From Occallatibacter riparius (GTDB lineage Bacteria; Acidobacteriota; Terriglobia; Terriglobales; Acidobacteriaceae): a stretch of DNA of 64,000 nucleotides. The stretch covers positions 2,852,001-2,916,000 of the forward strand of contig NZ_CP093313.1 in NCBI RefSeq assembly GCF_025264625.1, read 5' to 3'. The notes under the pieces are model-generated. The model was not told the DNA's origin. It saw nothing but the letters and a program-made list of their open reading frames with translations, and did no database searches. A program made the translations under genes and the position numbers. Position 1 is the stretch's first letter; the number at the start of each line of letters is the position of its first letter. Below, one piece after another: positions 53,374 to 61,801 of the stretch.

Positions 53374-53403
53374 AAACTACGTGATTCTTAAAATGGTTGT
53401 CAA
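53374..53403 (-). promoter_or_regulatory. Predicted promoter of the TonB-dependent receptor
   Basis: On the minus strand, TTGACA (53403-53398) is a perfect -35, inside the palindrome GGTTGACAACC, followed by an 18-base spacer and the weak -10 TAGTTT (53379-53374). Confidence 0.5.
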
Positions 53404-53645
53404 CCAAAAGTTGGAGATCAGACTAACCCTCACTGTGGATCTCGTTCTGGTGAATCGATTTGTGGCCGCCTAATCTGATCTCGCAATCCGGACATAAGCA
53501 GTCCATTTTCAATATGATACAGTCTCTACGATCGACAGACAGCCCTCGGGTAGTGCTTGTTTACATAACGACATTTAATTTTCGTGGGATCAAAGATTTC
53601 CAGCCGCGTGCCAGCCCCAAAAGATTTCCTCTATGATGTCCACCA

Positions 53646-56600
53646 ATGAAGTCCCAGTTGAACTTACTTAGACCACGCGTCTCCAGGAGAGCGGTTCTCA
53701 AGGGACTCTCACTCGCCTCTTTCGCGCTTAAAGCGGCGCCTATCTTGGGCTTCGAACTCGGTGAAGGCGTCGAACGTGCCGGCGAGTTATCACTGGCCGA
53801 TGTTCATCTTTCTCCTCACTATCCCTCGCAGTCGCCGTTGACTGACATCTTTCGCCTGGTGCCCCCAGGATCCGATGACTATCCGCTCGAAAAAGCCGCG
53901 GTCGAGATCGAAGCTCTCCTCGACCGCTGGGGGACGACGCTGAAAAATTCCCCACAAAGCACAGCTGCCCTTTCCGATCTTCTCGAGCCCGAACTCGACG
54001 CGACCGACATTGAGAAAGGCATTCAGCGCCCGATCCGAACCGGCTTTGGCATCGACGCAGTCGCGAGCAGCTTTTCCTCCACCTCGAAACGGCCGCGCGA
54101 GCAGTTCATCGCCGGCATCGCTGAGTGGCTGAAACCGGCGTCCTCCCTTCAAACAGCTGAATTCGAAATTTTCAGCATCGAGCCGGTCTCGCAATCCTCC
54201 TCCGCGCTGCGCATTGAAGTTCGATATGACATCGTCTCAACTCTGCCTGACAACAAGCGCGAGGAGCGCGTAGGCACGTGGAACATGGAATGGGCGCGCG
54301 ACGAACAGCAACAATGGCGCGCGCGGCTCTGGCACTTTGGCGAGGAAAAGCGCTCATTCTCTAAGGGGCCCGCTTTTACTGACGTCACTGCCAACGCATT
54401 CGCTGGGGTCGATTCCTATCACGCGCAGTTAATGCACGGTGCCGACTATTGGCGCACAGTGATCGATGGCGCTGTAGGCATCGACGTCTACGGTAACAAT
54501 GGCGTGGCTGCTGGCGATTTCGATGGAGACGGTTTTGATGATCTCTACATCTGCCAGCCCGCCGGCCTGCCCAATCGCCTCTATAAAAACCATGGAGACG
54601 GCACCTTTGAAGATGTGACGGAGAAGGCCGGCGTTGGCGTTCTAGACCGCACCGCCTGTGCTCTTTTCGCCGACTTCCAGAACCGCGGTCGCCAGGATCT
54701 GCTTGTCGTCTGCGGCAGCGGACCGCTCCTGTTTCTCAACAATGGCAACAGCACGTTCACGCTCAAGCGCGATGCCTTCAAGTTCGCACGTCCGCCGCAG
54801 GGTGCGTTCACGCACGCAGCGATTGCCGACTACGACAATGACGGCCGTCTCGACGTCTACTTTTGCCTCTACATGTACTACCTCGGTCTGGAGCAATATA
54901 ACTACCCAGTCCCTTACTACGACGCACGCAACGGTCCGCCCAATTACCTCTTCCGCAATCAGGGTGACGGCACCTTCATCGAAGCCACAGAGCCCGCAGG
55001 ACTCAACGTCAGCAACAATCGCTACAGCTTCGCCTGCGCCTGGGGAGACTCAAACGGCAACGGACATCCTGATCTCTTCATCGCCAACGATTTCGGAAGC
55101 TCTCAGCTCTATCGCAACAATGGCGACGGTACCTTCAAAGACGTGTCGCAAGAGGCGCACGTAGAGAGTGTCGGAGCGGGCATGGGCTGCTGCTGGGCCG
55201 ACTACGACAACGACGGTCGCCAGGACGTTTACGTTCCAAGCATGTGGGAAGCCGCTGGCCAGCGCGTATCCCAGCAGCGGCAGTTTCACCCCGATGCGCC
55301 AGCCAATATTCGTGAGTTATACCAGCGTCACGCGCGCGGGAATGCGCTCTACAGAAACCGTGGCGACGGCACATTCCTGAACGTTGGCCAATCCGCCGCG
55401 GTAGAGATGGGGCGTTGGTCCTGGTCTTCCGACTTCTGGGATTGGGATCACGACGGCTACAGCGACCTGTATGTTTCGAACGGGTATCTGACCTGCCCTC
55501 AAGCGGACGAGCTCGCTGGATTCTTCTGGCGTCAGATAGTGGCCAAGTCTCCCGAAGATACAACTCCTCTTCTGACCTACGAACGAGGCTGGAACGCCAT
55601 CAACGAGCTGGTGCGGGCCGATCACACGTGGCACGGTCTGGCCCGCAATGTGGCTTTCGTCAACAATCGCGATGGCACCTTCACTGAAGCGTCCGGCACG
55701 CTGCAACTCGACTTCCGCGACGACGCGCGTGCCTTTGCTCTTTCCGATCTCGATCATGACGGCCGGCTCGAAGTCATCGTCAAGAACCGCACCGCGCCGC
55801 AAGTCCGCGTACTTCGCAACGACCTGAACCCCATCGGATCGTCAATCTCGTTCTGCCTGACCGGTACGCGCAGCAACCGCGATGCGATCGGCGCATCGAT
55901 CTCGATCACCGCAGCGGGCACAACACAAACGAGGTACCTGCAGGCCGGCGCGGGATTCCTCTCGCAGCACACCAAGGAACTGTTCATCGGCCTCGGCGCG
56001 CAACAAGGCATGATCCAGGCTATGGTTCGATGGCCTTCGGGGTTGACGCAGACATTCTCCGAACTACCCGTTGGCCATCGCATCCACATCGAAGAAGGCA
56101 ACTCCACGTTTCGTGCGGTTGCCCATGCCGCTCCGCGCACCGGTCAGAAAGCGAATGCCTCCGCTTCTGCGCGTGAACCTTTGCCGCTGCAATCGGAGAC
56201 ATGGCTCATCCAGCCGCTCAGGGCCCCCGCCTTCCAACTGCCAGATATCGACGGAGCCAATCATGCGCTCGACTCCTGGAGCGGGCGCCCCTTGCTGCTG
56301 ACCTTCTGGTCGACAGAAGCCGCGCAGAGTCTCCGCCAACTCTCAGCCTTGAAGGCCGCGGCTCCGCTGCTCGAACGCAGTCACCTCAAAGTCGTCGCAA
56401 TCAGCCTCGATGAACCTGCCCGAGTGCCCGAGGCGCGCAAGGAGGCGACTCAATTCCGTTCTTTCGCCACGGTGCTCTTCGCAACGCAGGACGTCTCCGG
56501 AATCTACAACATTCTTTATCGCCATCTCTTCGATCGCCGGCGCGACCTGCCCATTCCCGCGTCGTTCTTGATCGACAGCAAGGGAATGATCGTGAAGATC

Positions 56601-57470
56601 TATCAGGGCTTCGCCGAAGCACCGCGCATCGCCGACGACACCAACGCTATTCCCACGGACAGCCAGGCCCGTATGCGCGCCGCCCTACCGTTTTCAGGCA
56701 TGCTCATACAGGATGCGTTTGAGCGCAACGACTTCACCTACGGCGTTGCACTCTACCAGCACGGGTTCCTCGATCAAGCAGACGAGTCGTTCCGCCAGGT
56801 CGTCGCTGCCAAGCCCGATAACGCCAACGCCTATTACAACCTCGGCACGCTTAATCTCCGACGAAACCGCCTCGCGGAAGCTAAGGGCTACCTGCAGAAG
56901 ACAGTCGAACTGCGCCCCGCCTTTGCAGAGGCCTGGAACAATCTCGGCATGATCGCTGCGCAGCAAGGCGACGCAGATGAAGCCATTCGCGATTTCCAGC
57001 AATCCATCGCGATCAGGCCCGCTTACTTCACTGCGCATCTGAACCTCGGCAATCTCTATCGCCGGCAACGCGCCTTCGACAAGGCAGATGCATCGCTTTC
57101 GCGCGCACTCGCCATCCGTCCAGACGATCCTGAGATTCACTACAGCCTCGGCATGCTGTTCGCGCAGCAGGATGACTTCCAGCGCGCCGAACAATATCTC
57201 GAGCATGCCGTCGCATTGCGGCCCGACTATCCCGAGGCGCTCAACAACCTCGGCGTCCTCTACGTGCGCCGTCAGGATTACGCGAGAGCCGAAGACAAAT
57301 TCCTCGCCGGGATCAAGGCGGCGCCCACCTTCGATCAGTCGTACCTGAACCTGGCGCGTCTCTACGCCAACCGCAACGACAAGCAGAAGGCGCGCGACGT
57401 GCTTCAGCAGTTGCTCCAGTTGCGGCCGGACGACGACAACGCAAGGCGAGCTTTGGAAGTGCTACAATGA
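53646..57470 (+). CDS. CRTAC1-like FG-GAP/UnbV protein fused to a redoxin-like and a TPR domain
   Basis: The protein has 1274 residues. The N-terminus has a Tat-type motif (SRRAVLKGLSLASFALKAAP). A unique region (60-260) precedes an FG-GAP/VCBS propeller (270-720) with repeats like GVAAGDFDGDGFDDLYICQP and NHGDGTFEDVTEKAGV. A UnbV/ASPIC domain is at about 740-820 (NRDAIGASISITAAGTTQTR, MVRWPSGLTQTFSELPVGHR). From about 855 to 1000 it has a thioredoxin/AhpC-like domain (APAFQLPDIDGANHALDSWS, LLLTFWSTEAAQSLRQL) in which the CxxC is replaced by Ser-Thr-Glu-Ala-Ala. From 1020 to the end are TPRs. It is exported; Ca2+ binding by DxDxDG loops is likely. It overlaps the next gene by ATGA. Confidence 0.88.
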   Translation: MKSQLNLLRPRVSRRAVLKGLSLASFALKAAPILGFELGEGVERAGELSLADVHLSPHYPSQSPLTDIFRLVPPGSDDYPLEKAAVEIEALLDRWGTTLKNSPQSTAALSDLLEPELDATDIEKGIQRPIRTGFGIDAVASSFSSTSKRPREQFIAGIAEWLKPASSLQTAEFEIFSIEPVSQSSSALRIEVRYDIVSTLPDNKREERVGTWNMEWARDEQQQWRARLWHFGEEKRSFSKGPAFTDVTANAFAGVDSYHAQLMHGADYWRTVIDGAVGIDVYGNNGVAAGDFDGDGFDDLYICQPAGLPNRLYKNHGDGTFEDVTEKAGVGVLDRTACALFADFQNRGRQDLLVVCGSGPLLFLNNGNSTFTLKRDAFKFARPPQGAFTHAAIADYDNDGRLDVYFCLYMYYLGLEQYNYPVPYYDARNGPPNYLFRNQGDGTFIEATEPAGLNVSNNRYSFACAWGDSNGNGHPDLFIANDFGSSQLYRNNGDGTFKDVSQEAHVESVGAGMGCCWADYDNDGRQDVYVPSMWEAAGQRVSQQRQFHPDAPANIRELYQRHARGNALYRNRGDGTFLNVGQSAAVEMGRWSWSSDFWDWDHDGYSDLYVSNGYLTCPQADELAGFFWRQIVAKSPEDTTPLLTYERGWNAINELVRADHTWHGLARNVAFVNNRDGTFTEASGTLQLDFRDDARAFALSDLDHDGRLEVIVKNRTAPQVRVLRNDLNPIGSSISFCLTGTRSNRDAIGASISITAAGTTQTRYLQAGAGFLSQHTKELFIGLGAQQGMIQAMVRWPSGLTQTFSELPVGHRIHIEEGNSTFRAVAHAAPRTGQKANASASAREPLPLQSETWLIQPLRAPAFQLPDIDGANHALDSWSGRPLLLTFWSTEAAQSLRQLSALKAAAPLLERSHLKVVAISLDEPARVPEARKEATQFRSFATVLFATQDVSGIYNILYRHLFDRRRDLPIPASFLIDSKGMIVKIYQGFAEAPRIADDTNAIPTDSQARMRAALPFSGMLIQDAFERNDFTYGVALYQHGFLDQADESFRQVVAAKPDNANAYYNLGTLNLRRNRLAEAKGYLQKTVELRPAFAEAWNNLGMIAAQQGDADEAIRDFQQSIAIRPAYFTAHLNLGNLYRRQRAFDKADASLSRALAIRPDDPEIHYSLGMLFAQQDDFQRAEQYLEHAVALRPDYPEALNNLGVLYVRRQDYARAEDKFLAGIKAAPTFDQSYLNLARLYANRNDKQKARDVLQQLLQLRPDDDNARRALEVLQ

Positions 57471-60010
57471 GCGCCGCAACACATCTACACATAGGTATCG
57501 AGAGGATGGCTCCCCGCATCGCCTCAAAAGCACGTTCCGCGATTGCAGATAGATTCACGCGTCAAGCCGGCGTTCTCGCGCTTCTGAGCCTTGCAGCGCT
57601 TGGTTTTGCGCAGCAGAAGGTCGACACATCTCCCTACCATTCAGCGGAGACACTTCTGGCCGAGCACAGGCTCGCCGAGGCGCGCACTGAGGCGCTCGAA
57701 CAGTTGAAGACGCACCCCAGCGTTGAGGGTTACAACCTTCTCGGCATCATCCAATCGAACCAGCAGGATTATGAAGCGGCGATTGCCTCCTTCCAGCAGG
57801 CTCTGCGTCTCAGTCCGCGCTCGACCAAGACTCTCAACAACCTGGGCAACACCTACGCGGCACAGAAGCGCCTGGACCTGGCGGAGAGCGAGTTCCGCAC
57901 TGTTCTTCGTATGGACCCCGCCAATGCCGATGCCAATTACAATCTCGGCGTTCTTTTGATGATGAAGGGCTCTGCCGGCGCGGCCATCCCGCATTTCGAG
58001 CGCGTTCATACGACGCAATCGCAGTTCAACCTGGTGCGAGCCTACCTGCAGACGCAACGAGCGGCAGAGGCTCTGCGCACTGCCGACACTCTCGCCGACG
58101 CTCACAAGAGTGAAGTCCAGGTGCAGTTTTCGCTGGGTGTTCTGCTGGCCTCTGCGCAACAATACAAAACCGCTCAGCGGCTGCTTGATCGGGCGGAGGC
58201 CCTAGAGCCAGAGAGTTTCGAGATCCTCTTCAATCTCGGCCAGGTGCAGGTCCGCGCCGCGAACAATGCCGCTGCCGAGGTCACGCTTACAAGGGCGCTC
58301 AAGATCCAGCCGGGAAACGTCGAGGCGCTCCACCTTCTTGCCCAGGCCTACGTCGGTCAATCGCGCCCGCTCGACGCATTGGATGTACTGATGCAGGCGC
58401 ACAAGATAGCCCCGCAAAACGCCGACATCATCTTCCTCATGGCCCAAGTCACCATGTCGCAGAATTACTACGAGGATGCGATTCCGCTTCTCGAATCGGG
58501 CCTTGAGATCGCTCCACGCCGCCCCGATCTTCTCGCTGCGCTGGGCGAAAGCTACTTCATGGCGGGAAAGACCGAGAAGGCGATTGAGAAGTTCAACGCC
58601 TTGCTCGAAATCGACAAGACTTCGCGCTCCTATGCCTTTCTGGGCCTCTCCTATCGCAACCTCGGCCGCTTCGATGAAGCGAAGACCTACTTCCAGCAGG
58701 GTCTCGCGCTCGATCCGCACAACAGCACCTGCCTCTTCAATCTAGGGTTCATTGCCGAGCGCCAGGGCGACGCCGCTGCGGCAGAGAAATATTTTCAGCA
58801 GACCCTGCAATACAATCCTGATTACGCCGACGCACTACTAGAGCTCGCAAATTTGCGTACGGCTGCGAAGCGCCTGCCTGAAGCGGAAGAACTGCTTCGC
58901 CGTTATGTGAAGATCGCGCACGATCCGGGCAATGGCTACTACAAACTAGCCATGGTTGAGCGCAGCCTTCATGAAATTGAGGCCGCAAATCGCGACCTGA
59001 ACGTGTTTAAGACGATGTCCAAGAACGCGCAGGCCGGACCATACCCGTTTGAACACCTCTTCGATTACCTCGACAGCCGTTCGCAACTAGCTACCGGCGC
59101 TCGTCAGCAACTCGACATTGCCGAGTTGAACAACGAGATTCAGCGTCATCCCAACCAGCCCGCTAACCTCTACATGCTTGCGGAAGCATATCTCAAAGCC
59201 GGCAAGATTCCAGAAGCGCGCGGGACCGTTCAGCAACTCAATGCGCTGAGCGCGAGTGATTATCGAACCCTGAACGGCGTTGGCGTGTTGCTGGCGCGTT
59301 ATCGTCTGTATGACGACGCCATCCAACAATTCCAGTCCGCCCTTCAGGCGAACTCCGGCTCGGACGAGGTGAAATTCAATCTGGCCAACGCGTACTTTCA
59401 GAAGCACGATTACTCGCACGCCCTCGAGATCACCAGCCAGATATCCGAAGCCGGCCGCAAAGATGACGCATATCTCACGCTGATGGGCGACATCTTCGCG
59501 CATCTCGGCGACACAGCGCAGGCCGCCGGCATATTCCGCGATGCCATCGTGCGCAATCCCGACAACGATCAGAACTATCTTTCGCTCGCATTGATCGATT
59601 TGCGCTCCAACGATGTTCCAGCCGCCCAGCAGACGCTCGCCAAAGGACAGTCGCGCATTCCCGCTTCAGGCAAAATCTACTGGGGCCTCGGCCTCACCTC
59701 CGCTCTTGCCGGAAACGTTGATCAAGCCGCATCGCGTTTTGAGCGTGCTGTGGACCTCCTGCCCGAGTGGCCCGGCGCCTATTCCACACTCGGCGTCTTT
59801 TACTTCCAGATCGGCCAGATCGACAAGGCCCGCGATGTGTTGAAGCGCTTTAAGGAAAGCAATGCCGGCTCCAGTGCCGACATCAGCCGCATCGAACAGG
59901 TGCTCGATCAGGCCTCTCCACAAGCGAATCAGGAATCTGGTGTCTTGAGCGCGCAAAACAAACAACAGCTTCTTCAGTTCGCGCTCTCGCTCGCGGATAG
60001 GACACTATGA
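57467..60010 (+). CDS. Exported large TPR protein
   Basis: The protein has 847 residues, ATG overlapping the stop of the previous gene (ATGA). After a hydrophobic segment near residues 33-47 (GVLALLSLAALGFAQQ) it consists nearly entirely of TPRs, about 20 repeats, e.g. YEAAIASFQQALRLSPRSTK, LDLAESEFRTVLRMDPANAD and DEAKTYFQQGLALDPHNST. The second ATG at 57506 is also possible. It lies between two CRTAC1-type proteins and ends with the overlapping start of the next. A large exported TPR solenoid probably organises its neighbours. Confidence 0.9.
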   Translation: MSAATHLHIGIERMAPRIASKARSAIADRFTRQAGVLALLSLAALGFAQQKVDTSPYHSAETLLAEHRLAEARTEALEQLKTHPSVEGYNLLGIIQSNQQDYEAAIASFQQALRLSPRSTKTLNNLGNTYAAQKRLDLAESEFRTVLRMDPANADANYNLGVLLMMKGSAGAAIPHFERVHTTQSQFNLVRAYLQTQRAAEALRTADTLADAHKSEVQVQFSLGVLLASAQQYKTAQRLLDRAEALEPESFEILFNLGQVQVRAANNAAAEVTLTRALKIQPGNVEALHLLAQAYVGQSRPLDALDVLMQAHKIAPQNADIIFLMAQVTMSQNYYEDAIPLLESGLEIAPRRPDLLAALGESYFMAGKTEKAIEKFNALLEIDKTSRSYAFLGLSYRNLGRFDEAKTYFQQGLALDPHNSTCLFNLGFIAERQGDAAAAEKYFQQTLQYNPDYADALLELANLRTAAKRLPEAEELLRRYVKIAHDPGNGYYKLAMVERSLHEIEAANRDLNVFKTMSKNAQAGPYPFEHLFDYLDSRSQLATGARQQLDIAELNNEIQRHPNQPANLYMLAEAYLKAGKIPEARGTVQQLNALSASDYRTLNGVGVLLARYRLYDDAIQQFQSALQANSGSDEVKFNLANAYFQKHDYSHALEITSQISEAGRKDDAYLTLMGDIFAHLGDTAQAAGIFRDAIVRNPDNDQNYLSLALIDLRSNDVPAAQQTLAKGQSRIPASGKIYWGLGLTSALAGNVDQAASRFERAVDLLPEWPGAYSTLGVFYFQIGQIDKARDVLKRFKESNAGSSADISRIEQVLDQASPQANQESGVLSAQNKQQLLQFALSLADRTL

Positions 60011-61761
60011 ATCCGGCGCTCCGCTCATCGGCGCTATGCGCCCTTCTCACTGCGCTTGTCCTACAAACGCCGGCTAATTTGGTCTTTGGGCAAGCGGCGA
60101 AGAGCACCAAGCCTGCCCCGCCGGCCGCGCCCGCTTCTGCAGTGCGATTCACTGACATTCGCAAGTCTGCCGGAATTAGCTTCGTGCAGGACTCGACGCA
60201 GACTGACGAGAAGTATTACCTCGAGACCATGGGCACCGGGGTGGCCTTTCTCGACTACGATCAGGACGGCCTCATGGACATATACTTCGTCCAGTCTGGC
60301 GCAACCGAAGCCTACAAGCCCGCGCAGCCCTTGCGCTCAGCGCTCTACCACAACAACGGTGACGGCACTTTCACAGATGTGACCGCCAAGGCGGGCGTAG
60401 CTGGTGAAGGACATTACGGCCAGGGCGTCGCGGTCGGTGATTTCAACAACGACGGCTATCCCGACCTCTACGTCACGGGCTACGGCAGCGCAATCCTGTA
60501 TAGCAACAACGGCGACGGCACGTTCACTGATGTCACTTCGCACTTAGGCCTCGCCGATGAAGGCAATTGGTCTACAAGTGCCGGCTGGTTCGATTACGAC
60601 AAAGACGGCTATCTCGATCTTGTCGTCACTAACTACATCGAATGGTCGCCTAAGAACAACATGTGGTGCGGAGACCGCAAGCCCGGCTACAGATCTTACT
60701 GCAACCCGAATAACTACCGCGGTCAGAAGACGAAGCTCTACCACAACAACCACGACGGCACATTCACAGATGTGAGTGACAAATCCGGTGTCAGCGCGCC
60801 CGAGTCGAAAGGTATGGGCGTGCTGCTCGCGGATCTGAATGGCGACGGCTGGCCCGACATCGCGATCGCGAATGACACATGGCCGAATTTCCTCTTCCTG
60901 AATAACCACGACGGCACGTTCACTGATGCATCGCTGATCTCGGGACTCGCAGCCAGCGAAGATGGCCGCTACGAAGCCGGAATGGGGATCGACGCCGCCG
61001 ACGTGGATGGCGACGGTCTCCTCGACATCTACATCACCCACCTCGACTTTGAATTGAATCGCATTTATCACAACAACGGAGACAGCACTTTCACTGACGC
61101 GACTTACAGCTCGGGCATCGGCAACAAAGCCATTCTGCTAAGTGGCGTCGCGGCAAAGTTCATCGACTACGACAACGATGGCTGGCCCGACATTCTCCAG
61201 GCCAACGGAGCCATGGTCGACAACGTGCAGCTCTATCACAGCCTTGTGAGTTACAAAGAACCGCTGCTGATGTTCCACAACCTGGGCCACGGCAAGTTCG
61301 AGAAAACGTCCGAGTCTCTTGGTCCCGACTTCAACCGTCCCATGGTCGGCCGCGGTCTCGCTACGGCCGACTTCTTCAATGACGGCCAGGTTGGAATAGC
61401 CGTCAATTGCCGAGGAGAGTCGCCCGTGATTCTGCGCAATGAGGGCACAGCCAACCATTGGCTTGAAGTGCTCCTCATCGGCGACAAATCCAATCGCGAC
61501 GGCATCGGTTCGGTGCTCAAGCTCACCTCCGATGGCGTGGTGCAGGTCGACCAGGCCAAAGGCGGCACCAGCTACATGTCGGCCAGCGATCCCCGCATTC
61601 ACTTCGGCCTTGGCAAGCGCAACAAGATCGAGTCGCTTCAGATCACGTGGCCCAGCGGCCGCGTCGACAAACTCACCAGCCTTCCCATCGACACCATCAT
61701 CGCGGTAAAAGAGGGGACCGGCATCGTTCCGCATCCCTTCCCGAAGGTGAAACCGCGATGA
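60007..61761 (+). CDS. CRTAC1-family FG-GAP/UnbV protein
   Basis: The protein has 584 residues, ATG overlapping the preceding stop. A signal peptide (MNPALRSSALCALLTALVLQ TPANLVFGQA) precedes FTDIRKSAGISF and VCBS repeats (YDQDGLMDIYFVQSG, NNGDGTFTDVTAKAG, FNNDGYPDLYVTGYG, LNGDGWPDIAIAN). The C-terminal UnbV/ASPIC domain has NRDGIGSVLKLTSDGVVQVD and LQITWPSGRVDKLTSLPID. The family is named for human cartilage acidic protein 1; the bacterial role is unknown. DxDxDG loops point to Ca2+ binding. It is the third gene of a coupled operon. Confidence 0.92.
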   Translation: MNPALRSSALCALLTALVLQTPANLVFGQAAKSTKPAPPAAPASAVRFTDIRKSAGISFVQDSTQTDEKYYLETMGTGVAFLDYDQDGLMDIYFVQSGATEAYKPAQPLRSALYHNNGDGTFTDVTAKAGVAGEGHYGQGVAVGDFNNDGYPDLYVTGYGSAILYSNNGDGTFTDVTSHLGLADEGNWSTSAGWFDYDKDGYLDLVVTNYIEWSPKNNMWCGDRKPGYRSYCNPNNYRGQKTKLYHNNHDGTFTDVSDKSGVSAPESKGMGVLLADLNGDGWPDIAIANDTWPNFLFLNNHDGTFTDASLISGLAASEDGRYEAGMGIDAADVDGDGLLDIYITHLDFELNRIYHNNGDSTFTDATYSSGIGNKAILLSGVAAKFIDYDNDGWPDILQANGAMVDNVQLYHSLVSYKEPLLMFHNLGHGKFEKTSESLGPDFNRPMVGRGLATADFFNDGQVGIAVNCRGESPVILRNEGTANHWLEVLLIGDKSNRDGIGSVLKLTSDGVVQVDQAKGGTSYMSASDPRIHFGLGKRNKIESLQITWPSGRVDKLTSLPIDTIIAVKEGTGIVPHPFPKVKPR

Positions 61762-61801
61762 TTCACTCAGTCATCAACCGTTTTTATAATCGCTGAATCT
61801 T

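Larger units (their letters stand above)
53238..53645. other. Divergent promoter region of the receptor and CRTAC1 operons
   Basis: These 408 bases hold the predicted receptor promoter (53374-53403) and the LacI-type site. The right half is AT-rich (CATTTAATTTTCG near 53572) and must hold the promoter of the rightward operon, but no clear hexamers were found there, and the ATG at 53646 has no obvious ribosome site. Confidence 0.5.
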
